This document shows positions 42,722 to 50,575 of a stretch of 64,000 bases of DNA, one piece after another. Positions within the stretch are counted from its first letter, which is position 1. Every line of letters starts with the position of its first letter. The position numbers and the translations under genes were made by a program. The notes under the pieces are model-generated. The model had not been told where the DNA came from, ran no database searches, and saw nothing but the letters and a program-made list of their open reading frames with translations. Origin of the DNA: Bog-159 sp035541265 (GTDB taxonomy: Bacteria; Acidobacteriota; Terriglobia; Bryobacterales; Bryobacteraceae); assembly GCA_035541265.1 (NCBI GenBank), contig DATKNQ010000101.1, positions 1-64,000 of the forward strand, in the 5' to 3' direction.

Positions 42722-44857
42722 ATGTTTCGAAGAATTTCGAACGCCCCAAGCTTACTTACGATACCGGCGTTCGCGCTCGCGCTCGGTATGGGAGCGTTCG
42801 CGCAGACTCCCACGCTGATTACTCAACCGATCGACAACAACGATCTGGTTGCGCTGGTGGGCAATACCCGCCCCGAGGCCAATGCCGCCAACGATCAGGG
42901 GCCGGTCAGCGACGATTTCGCGATGGACCACATGCTGCTGCAGTTGCAGCGGTCGCCGCAGCAGGAAGCCGCGCTCGACCAGTTCATCCAGCAGTTAAAC
43001 GAGCCGGCCTCGCCGAACTACCATCACTGGCTGACGCCCGCCCAGTTCGGATCGAAGTTCGGCCTGGCGCAGAGCGATCTGAATGCTATCGCGGAATGGC
43101 TGCGGTCGCAGGGCTTCACCGTCAACACGGTCTATCCGAGCGGCATCCTGATCGATTTCTCGGGCACGGCTGGACAGGTACGCACGGCCTTCCACACCGA
43201 GATTCATAACCTCACCGTGAAAGGCCAGCCGCACGTCGCCAATATGAGCGATCCGCGGATTCCGGCGGCGCTTGCGCCCGCCGTGGCCGGCATTGTGTCC
43301 CTGCACAACTTCATGCCGCACCCCACCAACGTCAAGCGGCCTTCCTACAGCATCGGCGGCGAGGAGTACCTGTTGGTGCCGCAGGACCTGGCGACCATCT
43401 ACAACTTTAATCCGTTGTTCTCCTCGAAAATTACTGGGGCAGGGCAGACCGTAGTGGTCATCGAAGACACCGACGTTTACAGCCCGGCGGACTGGTCCAC
43501 CTTCCGCACCACGTTCGGCCTTTCGCGATTCACCAGCGGCAGCTTCACACAGGTGCATCCAGCTTCAACCGGCACGAACAATTGCGCCGATCCCGGAGTG
43601 CTGGTCGGCAACGACTTCGAAGCCATCCTGGACGCGGAATATGCCAGCGCGGCGGCGCCGGGAGCCGCCATTCAGTTGGCCTCCTGCAAAGACACCGCCA
43701 CCACCTTCGGCGGCTTGATCGCATTGAACAACCTGGTGAACGCCAGCAGCACGCCGCCGGCGGTGGTCAGCATCAGCTACGCGGAGTGTGAATCGCTCAA
43801 CGGCGCGGCTTCCAACGCAGCATTCAAGTCGGTTTATTCGCACGCGGCTACCGAGGGCGTTTCGGTATTCGTGGCGGCGGGCGATTGGGGAGGCGACGTG
43901 TGCGGCGCGAGCTTGGGAGAGTCTACGGACGCGACCACGGGAATCAGTGTCAGTGGTTTTGCGTCCACGCCGTATAACGTGGCCGTGGGCGGAACCGACT
44001 TCGAAGATTTCTACCAGAACGACGAGAGTACTTATTGGAATTCCACCAACACCCAATACTACGGCTCGGCAAAGTCGTATGTCCCCGAGATTCCGTGGAA
44101 TGACACCTGCGGCAGCGGCTTGCTGGCGAATTACTTCGGCATCAGCACGACATACGGATCTTCCGGGCTGTGTAACAGCTCCAGCTACGTGTTCCTCGGC
44201 ATCATCGCCGGCAGCGGTGGACCGAGCGCGTGCGCGACCGGCGCATCCACAACCACGGGCGTTTCGAACGGCACCTGCAAAGGCTACGCCAAGCCATCCT
44301 GGCAGCCCGTCTACGGCAACCCGGCAGACGGTGTGCGCGACCTTCCGGACGTGTCGCTGTTCGCCTCGAACGGCTTCCTGGGCCACTACTATGTGGTGTG
44401 CTACTCCGATACGGCCGGCGGCGGAGCTGCCTGCACGGGCGCGCCCAGCGGCTGGCCCGGCGGCGGCGGGACTTCTTTCGCATCGCCCATCATGGCCGGT
44501 GTGCAGGCACTCGTCAACCAGAAGACCGGGGCGCGGCAGGGCTTGCCGAACTCGGCTCTGTACAAGCTCGCCGCCGCCGAATACGGTTCAAGCGGCAACT
44601 CCGCCTGCAACGCTTCCAAGGGGAACGGCACCTCCAGCACCTGCACTTTCTACGACGTGACCCAAGGCAATATGGACATTCCCTGCACAGGGACTTACAA
44701 ATGCTACGATCCCTCGGGAACCTATGGTGTGCTTTCGAGCTCGGACAGCGCCTACAAGCCGGCCTTCGCGGCGAGCTCGGGCTGGGATTTCGCTACCGGC
44801 CTGGGATCGGTGAACGTCACCAACCTGGTGAACAACTGGAGCACAGTCGCGCCGTAA
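42722..44857 (+). CDS. S53 family (sedolisin/kumamolisin-type) serine-carboxyl peptidase
   Basis: This 711-residue secreted protease has a signal peptide (residues about 8-28), a pro-kumamolisin activation domain (about 45-190, including YHHWLTPAQFGSKFG), and the catalytic domain. Active-site residues fit Glu300 and Asp304 in FEAILD and Ser585 in GGGTSFASP. Such enzymes cleave proteins at acidic pH outside the cell. The start ATG 42722 follows GAGGAGAGGATAG; the longer frame upstream runs over the permease remnant. A strong hairpin follows the stop. Confidence 0.92.
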   Translation: MFRRISNAPSLLTIPAFALALGMGAFAQTPTLITQPIDNNDLVALVGNTRPEANAANDQGPVSDDFAMDHMLLQLQRSPQQEAALDQFIQQLNEPASPNYHHWLTPAQFGSKFGLAQSDLNAIAEWLRSQGFTVNTVYPSGILIDFSGTAGQVRTAFHTEIHNLTVKGQPHVANMSDPRIPAALAPAVAGIVSLHNFMPHPTNVKRPSYSIGGEEYLLVPQDLATIYNFNPLFSSKITGAGQTVVVIEDTDVYSPADWSTFRTTFGLSRFTSGSFTQVHPASTGTNNCADPGVLVGNDFEAILDAEYASAAAPGAAIQLASCKDTATTFGGLIALNNLVNASSTPPAVVSISYAECESLNGAASNAAFKSVYSHAATEGVSVFVAAGDWGGDVCGASLGESTDATTGISVSGFASTPYNVAVGGTDFEDFYQNDESTYWNSTNTQYYGSAKSYVPEIPWNDTCGSGLLANYFGISTTYGSSGLCNSSSYVFLGIIAGSGGPSACATGASTTTGVSNGTCKGYAKPSWQPVYGNPADGVRDLPDVSLFASNGFLGHYYVVCYSDTAGGGAACTGAPSGWPGGGGTSFASPIMAGVQALVNQKTGARQGLPNSALYKLAAAEYGSSGNSACNASKGNGTSSTCTFYDVTQGNMDIPCTGTYKCYDPSGTYGVLSSSDSAYKPAFAASSGWDFATGLGSVNVTNLVNNWSTVAP

Positions 44858-44866
44858 GACCGCGGT

Positions 44867-44891
44867 GACGGGGCAGCTATTCTGCCCCGTC
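44867..44891 (+). terminator. Hairpin terminator after the S53 peptidase gene
   Basis: GACGGGGCAG (44867-44876) pairs perfectly with CTGCCCCGTC (44882-44891) around the loop CTATT, starting 9 bases past the stop codon. There is no T-run, so it may be Rho-assisted or bidirectional with the leftward small gene. Confidence 0.7.
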
Positions 44892-44975
44892 TCACAGCAC
44901 GCCTTCGGGGGGCATAAGGCCCGCAATGGTCACCGGCCGAGCCGGGGTTGCAGATCGTGAAGCCCCCAATTTCAA

Positions 44976-45152
44976 TCACAGCAGCGGCAGCGAGACGGTC
45001 GCGCTCAGGTAATACCACGCCACCACCGCTCCGGCGGCCGCGGCGGCCAGAATCGCCAGAATGTGGATGCCGAAGTGGTGCCTGGCATTTGGCGTATGTC
45101 CGGCGTGGCCAGCCGGGCAGCCAGCGTAGGATAACCCGTGTTGCGTCATCAT
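44976..45152 (-). CDS. Small single-pass membrane protein, 58 residues
   Basis: A frame from ATG 45152 (a second ATG follows) to TGA 44976 encodes a protein with a His/Gly-rich N-terminus (HGLSYAGCPAGHAGHTPNARHHFGIH) and a single hydrophobic helix (ILAILAAAAAGAVVAWYYLSATVSLPLL). The sharp polar/hydrophobic division is typical of real small membrane proteins. The histidines could bind metal. It faces the S53 terminator and diverges from the OsmC gene. No family was recognised. Confidence 0.5.
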   Translation of the reverse strand: MMTQHGLSYAGCPAGHAGHTPNARHHFGIHILAILAAAAAGAVVAWYYLSATVSLPLL

Positions 45153-45235
45153 CTCGCGCCCTCGCCCATGTTAGATGCCGCGCGATGCAGAAAAGTGTCA
45201 GGTACTGTCGTACCATAAATAATCAGATCTGAAAC

Positions 45236-45241
45236 TATAAT
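45236..45241 (+). promoter_or_regulatory. Possible -10 element for the OsmC gene
   Basis: A perfect TATAAT lies 57 bases ahead of the OsmC start in an AT-rich stretch. No good TTGACA match lies at 17 +/- 1 bases. A small inverted repeat, GGTAC-TGTC-GTACC (45201-45214), lies just upstream and could be an operator. Confidence 0.35.
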
Positions 45242-45298
45242 GTGGCCTGGGTGTCACGTTTCCGCCCGGGCTGCATCTTCAGAAACGGAAAACAGATT

Positions 45299-45709
45299 AT
45301 GGAAGTGACCGTTCGACATCTTGGCGGCGTCCTGTTTGAAGCCGCCGCCCGTGGCCACCGCATCCTATGCGACCAGCCCGTGGAGAATCACGGCGACGAT
45401 ACCGGCATGACCCCGCCTGAATTCCTGTTGGCCTCGCTGGGTACCTGCGCCGGGTACTATGCCGCTGAATATATGCGCACGCGCGCCCTGTCCCCCGATG
45501 GCTTGAGTGTGCGGGTCGAGGCCCAGAAGGCCACCGGTCCCGCCCGGTTGGACAGCTTTCGCATCGAGGTCGACGCGCCGGGCCTTGATCCGCAGCATGC
45601 CGCCGGCATCCTGCGCGCCGTCAAAGCCTGCCTGATTCACAACACCCTCACGCACGCGCCTGCCATCGAGATTGCGCTGGAGACCCGCCTTCCCGCTACA
45701 ATCGGTTAG
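45299..45709 (+). CDS. OsmC family protein
   Basis: This 136-residue protein has the OsmC/Ohr fold with both conserved cysteines: one in LGTCAGYYAAEYM near residue 46 and one in VKACLIHNTL near residue 110. TPPEFLLASL precedes the first. OsmC proteins reduce organic hydroperoxides; the YhfA-like subgroup is of uncertain function. ATG 45299 is used; the upstream extension has no homology signal. Confidence 0.85.
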   Translation: MEVTVRHLGGVLFEAAARGHRILCDQPVENHGDDTGMTPPEFLLASLGTCAGYYAAEYMRTRALSPDGLSVRVEAQKATGPARLDSFRIEVDAPGLDPQHAAGILRAVKACLIHNTLTHAPAIEIALETRLPATIG

Positions 45710-45721
45710 CGGGAGCGTGAT

Positions 45722-46342
45722 TTGCGGAAGGAAGCTGAAATCCAACTGGCGCGTGAGCTGATCGCCGGCGAACCGGGCGCCTTTGATCGCTTTGTCGAAC
45801 ATTTTCGAGCTAAGGTCTTTCAATACAGTTGGCTGATGTGCGGCCATCGCGAGGACGCCGAGGAGGTCTCGCAAGACACGCTTTTCAAGGTCTTCGAAAG
45901 CTTCGACCAGCTTCGCGACCCGGAGCACGTGCGCGCCTGGGTGCTGCGCATCGCTCGCAATTTCTGTCTGATGAAACGCCGCCGCAGCCAGTTCGCTCCG
46001 CCGCGGGAACTCTCGCTCGACGAGTTCATGCCCGCCGCCGATCGCGAGGGCGATGGCGTGAAGCTCCAGATCGCCGACTGGTCGGCGCTGCCCGAAGACC
46101 GCGTCCTTCAGCACGAGCTGCGCGGGGTGCTCGATAAAGCCATAGCCACGCTGCCGGATCACTACCGCTCCGTGATGCTGCTACGCGACGTGGAAGAGCT
46201 TTCGACCGAGGAGACCGCGCAGATTCTGGATCTGACGGCGGACACCGTGAAGACGCGCCTGCATCGCGCCCGGCTGGCGATCCGCCAGGAGTTAGATGTT
46301 TATCTGAGGAATATGGAGCCCGCGCATGCCACACGCAATTGA
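45722..46342 (+). CDS. ECF-type RNA polymerase sigma factor
   Basis: This 206-residue protein has sigma region 2 (FDRFVEHFRAKVFQYSWLMCGHREDAEEVSQDTLFKVFESF..AWVLRIARNFCLMKRR, residues about 19-85) and region 4 (LPDHYRSVMLLRDVEELSTEETAQILDLTADTVKTRLHRARL, about 143-190). It directs RNA polymerase to a stress or envelope regulon. The start appears to be TTG 45722, there being no ATG before region 2. It overlaps the anti-sigma gene by 17 bases. Confidence 0.9.
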   Translation: MRKEAEIQLARELIAGEPGAFDRFVEHFRAKVFQYSWLMCGHREDAEEVSQDTLFKVFESFDQLRDPEHVRAWVLRIARNFCLMKRRRSQFAPPRELSLDEFMPAADREGDGVKLQIADWSALPEDRVLQHELRGVLDKAIATLPDHYRSVMLLRDVEELSTEETAQILDLTADTVKTRLHRARLAIRQELDVYLRNMEPAHATRN

Positions 46343-46604
46343 CGAGTGCCGGCAGATCTTCGCCACGTTATCCGAATACCTCGACCTGGAATTGCCGCCC
46401 GAAGCCTGCCGCGAAATGGAAGCTCACTTGGCTGGCTGCGCGCCTTGCGTGGAGTTCGCCGAGAGCCTGCGTAAGACCGTGGCCCTGTGCCGCGAGTACG
46501 AGTCAACGGACATGCCCGGTCCGATCAGCGATGCGGCCCGCGCGCGTTTACAGGAAGCCTGGCAGCGCGCGATCGCCGCCCGGAAGCGCGCCCAGCCTGC
46601 TTAA
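46326..46604 (+). CDS. Zinc-binding anti-sigma factor (zf-HC2), soluble
   Basis: This 92-residue protein has the ZAS zinc motif: an early cysteine (DECRQIF), then His-x3-Cys-x2-Cys in HLAGCAPC near residue 34. There is no membrane helix, so unlike many anti-sigma factors it should act in the cytoplasm. It should bind and hold the ECF sigma factor encoded just upstream. Zinc coordination by Cys suggests a redox input, which is inferred. Confidence 0.85.
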   Translation: MPHAIDECRQIFATLSEYLDLELPPEACREMEAHLAGCAPCVEFAESLRKTVALCREYESTDMPGPISDAARARLQEAWQRAIAARKRAQPA

Positions 46605-46610
46605 CGGGAT

Positions 46611-46648
46611 GCGGGACCTGCTCCAGATATCGGTTCAGGTCCCCCGCG
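46611..46648 (+). terminator. Hairpin after the sigma/anti-sigma pair
   Basis: GCGGGACCTG (46611-46620) can pair with CAGGTCCC plus the following GC (46636 onward, with a small bulge) around a 15-base loop, beginning 6 bases past the anti-sigma stop. No T-run follows. The remaining bases to 46851 contain no recognisable gene or promoter. Confidence 0.5.
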
Positions 46649-46851
46649 ATGCCCGCGTGACATTCCGCCGTCTTTGCGGCGTTCCGAGTCGGTCTTTACT
46701 GTTCTGAAATATCTACCATACGCTGCCAGCTTGCTTATCTGTATCCCTCACCAGAAGTAATTCTCCCGAATTGTTCCGGTAGGTTGTATCCTCTAAGTCC
46801 ATCCGTACTGCCAAACACTACTTAGAAGTACCGCCGCTAGGGTATTCGCGC

Positions 46852-48303
46852 GTGTCCACAGTTTGCCTACAATGGGAGGAGAGCATCGAGGCAGCGCGCT
46901 TGGAAAACAACCGGTCTCCGTTACCGCCCGCCAAGACGGCTGGCTCTGTCGCGCCTTATAGCCGCTTGGTGCTCACCGTCGGATTCGGCGGTCTGCTCCT
47001 GCTGCTGGCTTTCGCCGGACTGGATAATGTGCAGCGCCTGCGACAGATCCAGTCGAGCAACGACGAAATCCGCGAAAAGTTCCTGGCCCGCACCAACCTG
47101 CTCGAACAAATCCGTTCCGAGCTCTACCTCTCCGGCACCTACATTCGCGATTACCTCCTGGAACCGGATGCCTCCAAGGCCGAGATCCATCGCGCCAATC
47201 TGCTGAAGACCCGCGCCAGCATGGATGCCGGCCTGCGCGAATACCAGAAACTGCTGGATGCCGAACAAGCCCCGCCCTTCCGCGCCCTGATCGGCGAATT
47301 GCAGGACTACTGGCGTCTGCTCGAGCCCGTCTTCGCCTGGAACGCCGGTACCCGCCACGACCAGGGCTTCACTTTCTTGCGTGACGAAGTCTTTCCCCGC
47401 CGTATGGCTATGCTCGGCATTGCCGACCAGATCGCCGGCATCAACCGCTCTCAATTGAACGCCGGCAAACGCGACGTGATCGCCATGTTCTCGCAATTCC
47501 GCCGCAGATCGATTCTCACCATCGGATTGACTATCGCGGTCGGGCTGTTGCTGGCCATTTTCAGCGTGCGCAAGATCGTGCGCCTGGAACTGGAAGCCGC
47601 CCGCCGCTACCAGGAGACCGCGACCGCGCGCGCCGAATTGAAACAGCTTTCGGCCCGTCTGGTGGAAGCCCAGGAGAACGACCGCCGCGCCATTTCTCGC
47701 GAGTTGCACGACCAGATCGGCCAGGCGCTCACCGGCGTCCGGGTGGAACTGGCCAACCTCTCCGGCCTGATCCGCCTGCGCGACGTGGCTGGTGCGGAAG
47801 CCAAGGTGCAAGAGATCAAGGATCTGGTGGAAGACTCCGTGAGCGTCGTCCGCAACATGGCCCTTCTGCTACGGCCCTCCATGCTTGACGATCTGGGCCT
47901 GGTCCCGGCGCTGCGCTGGCAAGCCCGCGAAGTATCCAAGCGCACTTCCCTGCGCGTGAAAGTCAGCGCCGGGGATGTCTCCGAGGATCTGCCCGAGGAA
48001 CACAAGACCTGCATCTACCGCATCGTGCAGGAGTCCCTGCACAACTGCGCGCAGCATGCCGAAGCCACCACCGTGCGCGTCAGCGTGCATCAGGATGCCG
48101 GGCGCATCCTGCTGAGTATTCAAGACGATGGCAAGGGATTCCAGGCCGGGCAGGAGCGTGGCCTGGGACTGCTCGGCATGCAGGAACGCGCCAGCCACTT
48201 AGGCGGGAATTTCTCGGTGGAGGCGCGTCCGGGCCAGGGCACCACCATCTCGGTCAGCCTTCCTACTCCGGCCGCGGAATGCGCCTGTGAGACCCAGGCA
48301 TGA
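46852..48303 (+). CDS. Sensor histidine kinase, NarX/DegS type
   Basis: This 483-residue GTG-initiated membrane kinase has two membrane helices (about residues 37-56 and 222-240) enclosing a four-helix-bundle sensor region of about 160 residues. A HisKA_3 domain follows with the phosphorylated His286 in AISRELHDQIGQALTG, and the ATP-binding domain has VQESLHNCAQHA, DDGKGF and GLGLLGMQERA. It is coupled to the response regulator by ATGA. The signal is unknown. Confidence 0.92.
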   Translation: MSTVCLQWEESIEAARLENNRSPLPPAKTAGSVAPYSRLVLTVGFGGLLLLLAFAGLDNVQRLRQIQSSNDEIREKFLARTNLLEQIRSELYLSGTYIRDYLLEPDASKAEIHRANLLKTRASMDAGLREYQKLLDAEQAPPFRALIGELQDYWRLLEPVFAWNAGTRHDQGFTFLRDEVFPRRMAMLGIADQIAGINRSQLNAGKRDVIAMFSQFRRRSILTIGLTIAVGLLLAIFSVRKIVRLELEAARRYQETATARAELKQLSARLVEAQENDRRAISRELHDQIGQALTGVRVELANLSGLIRLRDVAGAEAKVQEIKDLVEDSVSVVRNMALLLRPSMLDDLGLVPALRWQAREVSKRTSLRVKVSAGDVSEDLPEEHKTCIYRIVQESLHNCAQHAEATTVRVSVHQDAGRILLSIQDDGKGFQAGQERGLGLLGMQERASHLGGNFSVEARPGQGTTISVSLPTPAAECACETQA

Positions 48304-48950
48304 ATCCGATCCGCATTCTACTGGCTGACGATCATCGCGTGGTGCGCCGCGGCTTGTGTCTGCTGCTCGAAAACCAGCCCGGATTCAAGGTCGTGGCCGA
48401 AGCCTCGGACGGCCGCGAAGCCGTCGCCCTGGCCGAGAAGCATACACCCGATATCGTGGTACTCGATGTCGCCATGCCGCTCCTCAACGGCATCGAGGCC
48501 GCCCGCCAGATTTCATCCAAAGCGCCCCAAACCGGCATCGTCTTCCTGAGCATGCATTCTGACGAGGGATATGTGCTCAAAGCGCTCAAATCCGGCGGCA
48601 AAGCCTACCTGCTGAAAGATTCCGCCGAGTACGACCTGATCAACGCCATCAAGGCGGTGCATGACGGCAAGGCCTACTTCAGTCCGGCCATCAACCGCAT
48701 GCTGGTCGAGGAGTACATGCGCCAGATGCGCGAGCGGGAAGTCGAAGACAGCTACGATTTGCTGACCGCCCGCGAACGCGAGACGTTACAACTGTTCGCC
48801 GAAGGTAAAAGCACCAAGGAGGTGGCCACCCTGCTGAATCTCAGCCTCTACACGGTGGAAACGCATCGCAGCAACATCTTTCAGAAGCTGAATCTGCACT
48901 CTACCGCGGAATTGATTCTCTATGCCGTGCGCAAAGGCGTGATTGCTTGA
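48300..48950 (+). CDS. NarL/FixJ-family response regulator
   Basis: This 216-residue regulator has a receiver domain with acidic residues DDHRVV at 10-11, the phospho-acceptor Asp56 in IVVLDVAMP and Lys in YLLKDS. A LuxR-type helix-turn-helix follows at about 148-212 (LTARERETLQLFAEGKSTKEVATLLNLSLYTVETHRSNIFQKL). It is the partner of the upstream kinase. Target genes are not identified here. Confidence 0.95.
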   Translation: MNPIRILLADDHRVVRRGLCLLLENQPGFKVVAEASDGREAVALAEKHTPDIVVLDVAMPLLNGIEAARQISSKAPQTGIVFLSMHSDEGYVLKALKSGGKAYLLKDSAEYDLINAIKAVHDGKAYFSPAINRMLVEEYMRQMREREVEDSYDLLTARERETLQLFAEGKSTKEVATLLNLSLYTVETHRSNIFQKLNLHSTAELILYAVRKGVIA

Positions 48951-48957
48951 GGCCCCG

Positions 48958-49500
48958 ATGATGATGTCCTCCGCAAAACCAGCCCGCTATGTGACGATCT
49001 CGCCGGCCGCGGCGCGCGGCGGTGCGGTGGGCCTGCTCGTGGGCGCCGGACTGGCGGCGGTGAGCGTCGCCCTCCAGCGCCTGCTCTACCGGTTCGTGGC
49101 TCCGGATTCCTACCAGTTGTTGTTGAGCGCGGTAGCCATCAGCGTGATGTATGCCGGCTTCCGCTCCGGGCTGACTGCCCTGCTGGTGGCGAGCGCCGGG
49201 AAATGGTTCCTGTTCCTCCGGCCGGAACATCCGTTCCAGGTCGACGATTTGCGGACCGTGACGCGGTTCCTGCTGTTTCTGTTCCTGGGCCTGCTGATCT
49301 GCTGGCTGGGCCAGAAGCTGCACGCTTCGAACCGCAAGCTCAAGGTGCTGGCCGGACTTTTGCCGGTGTGCGCCTGGTGCAAGCGGGTACGGGATGAAAA
49401 GGACCAGTGGCAGCAGTTGGAGGCCTACATCCACGACCATTCCGAAGCGGACTTCACGCACACCTTGTGCCCGGATTGCGCCCGCGATCTGGTCAACTGA
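48958..49500 (+). CDS. DUF4118-like membrane protein with a two-CxxC C-terminal module
   Basis: This 180-residue protein has about four membrane helices in the first 115 residues, resembling the DUF4118 sensor part of KdpD-type kinases, but no kinase domain. The tail has VCAWCKRVRDEKDQWQQLE and LCPDCARDLVN, two CxxC pairs about 45 residues apart. This tail is seen at the end of many PAS and receiver-domain proteins and probably binds a metal. It starts 8 bases after the response regulator and may belong to that signalling unit. Confidence 0.72.
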   Translation: MMMSSAKPARYVTISPAAARGGAVGLLVGAGLAAVSVALQRLLYRFVAPDSYQLLLSAVAISVMYAGFRSGLTALLVASAGKWFLFLRPEHPFQVDDLRTVTRFLLFLFLGLLICWLGQKLHASNRKLKVLAGLLPVCAWCKRVRDEKDQWQQLEAYIHDHSEADFTHTLCPDCARDLVN

Positions 49501-49518
49501 GTCTCAAGAGCGCAAAGG

Positions 49519-49591
49519 GGCGCGTCTTTCCGCGCCGCCAAATAGGAGAGAAACTCCGCTGATCCGGCAGCGGCGCGGGGCGCCCCGTTTT
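49519..49591. terminator. Two GC-rich palindromes between convergent genes
   Basis: GGCGCG-TCTTTC-CGCGCC (49519-49536) forms a clean hairpin, and CGGGGCGCCCCG (49576-49587) is a perfect palindrome followed by TTTT. Together they fill the gap between the rightward DUF4118 gene and leftward fliS and probably terminate both. Confidence 0.55.
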
Positions 49592-49602
49592 GCGCGGGTT
49601 CC

Positions 49603-50115
49603 CTAGAAGCTCCAGCTTTGCGACGCGTAGGCTGACGTGGGCTCCGGCAGAAACGCCGGGTGCGGCGCGTGGCCCCCGTACTCCGGTTCCGGCGCGCGCG
49701 CGCAGTCCTGGGAGATCCGCGCGGGTTCGCGTGCCGGTTCGGGGACCGCTGGGGCCGTTTGGCCGACCTGCTCCCAGCCTTCCAGCAGGGTCCCCAACAG
49801 GCGCTCTACCTCCGCCAGCGGCGCGGCCTTCTGCTTTTGGTTGGCCTCCAGTAAGCGCCGTTGCAGGTAGTCGTACAGTTCAGCCAGCCGGCCGCTCAGC
49901 GCGCCGCCCCGGGCATGGTCGAGCGTGGTCGCCAGTTCCGTCAGGATGGCGTGTGCCTTGCAAATGGCGCGCGACCGCTCGGCGATGCGCCCGGCCGCCA
50001 GCTCCACACTGGCCTGGCGGGTCGCTGCGCGCGCGGCGCGGTACAGGATCCGCACCAGTTCCACCGGGTCGGCGGTCAGAATCTGGCTCTCGAAGTAGGC
50101 ATCTTGCGGTGGCAT
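49603..50115 (-). CDS. fliS: Flagellar export chaperone FliS
   Basis: This 170-residue protein begins PPQDAYFESQILTADPVELVRILYRAA, the FliS pattern, followed by the helical core to about residue 115. A proline-rich tail of roughly 50 residues is longer than in typical FliS (about 130). FliS binds newly made flagellin and prevents its polymerisation in the cytoplasm. ATG 50115 has GAGGAG five bases upstream; the longer frame to 50235 crosses flaG. A sigma-28-like promoter lies just upstream. Confidence 0.9.
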   Translation of the reverse strand: MPPQDAYFESQILTADPVELVRILYRAARAATRQASVELAAGRIAERSRAICKAHAILTELATTLDHARGGALSGRLAELYDYLQRRLLEANQKQKAAPLAEVERLLGTLLEGWEQVGQTAPAVPEPAREPARISQDCARAPEPEYGGHAPHPAFLPEPTSAYASQSWSF

Positions 50116-50133
50116 CCAATCTCCTCGGCCACC

Positions 50134-50159
50134 ATATCGTCTCAACTCGCCGGAATTTG
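50134..50159 (-). promoter_or_regulatory. FliA (sigma-28)-like promoter of fliS
   Basis: On the minus strand CAAATTCC (50159-50152) and GACGATAT (50141-50134) are separated by 10 bases. The -10-like element matches 6 of 8 bases of the enterobacterial GCCGATAA. The same spacing and the CAAAT element occur before flaG and before the gene at 61268. Confidence 0.35.
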
Positions 50160-50171
50160 CGCGGCCAATGC

Positions 50172-50456
50172 TCAGCGGCCTGTCTTGCCCATCGCTTCCG
50201 CCATCCGCAGCACATACTCCGGCGGCGCCTGCCATAACACTTCGTTCGTCTGCCTGTCCACCACCCGAATCACCGGCCGCTTGGTTTCCCGGTCCAGCGC
50301 GAACGTCAGTTCCCGGCCATCTCCGAACAGCCCGGCCGCGTCGATGCTTTTCACGTTCCGGATCAGCTCGCGATTCTCCACCAGCCAGTTGGGATTGGCT
50401 GTCTCGGGTACGGCCGGAAGTGCCTGTTCCGGATGACTGACCGATGCGACGTCCAT
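50172..50456 (-). CDS. flaG: FlaG family flagellar protein
   Basis: This 94-residue protein has the FlaG domain: a variable N-terminus, then RELTFALDRETKRPVIRVVDRQTNEVLWQAPPEYVLRMAEAM. FlaG affects flagellar filament length in some bacteria; its mechanism is unclear. ATG 50456 was chosen because GGAG lies six bases upstream; the first ATG (50489) lies immediately beside a sigma-28-like -10 element and would precede the transcript start. fliS lies downstream on the same strand. Confidence 0.85.
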   Translation of the reverse strand: MDVASVSHPEQALPAVPETANPNWLVENRELIRNVKSIDAAGLFGDGRELTFALDRETKRPVIRVVDRQTNEVLWQAPPEYVLRMAEAMGKTGR

Positions 50457-50490
50457 AGAACGCTCCAATCCGATCTTTTCCTCTACCATC

Positions 50491-50516
50491 CTATCGGCCG
50501 GAATGCCCAGGATTTG
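50491..50516 (-). promoter_or_regulatory. FliA (sigma-28)-like promoter of flaG
   Basis: On the minus strand CAAATCCT (50516-50509) and GCCGATAG (50498-50491) are 10 bases apart. The -10 element matches 7 of 8 bases of GCCGATAA. The predicted transcript would start near 50484 and give about 28 bases of leader to the ATG at 50456. Confidence 0.45.
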
Positions 50517-50529
50517 CGCGCCTTTCCCC

Positions 50530-50557
50530 TAAACCCTCTGCCTACCTCCTCCGATAT
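50530..50557 (+). promoter_or_regulatory. FliA-like promoter candidate of the fliM operon
   Basis: TAAA (50530-50533) and TCCGATAT (50550-50557) are separated by 16 bases, close to the TAAA-N15-GCCGATAA pattern of sigma-28. It precedes the fliM GTG by 18 bases, with GGGAG at 50565-50569 between. Confidence 0.35.
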
Positions 50558-50575
50558 ATCCTGTGGGAGCACGCC

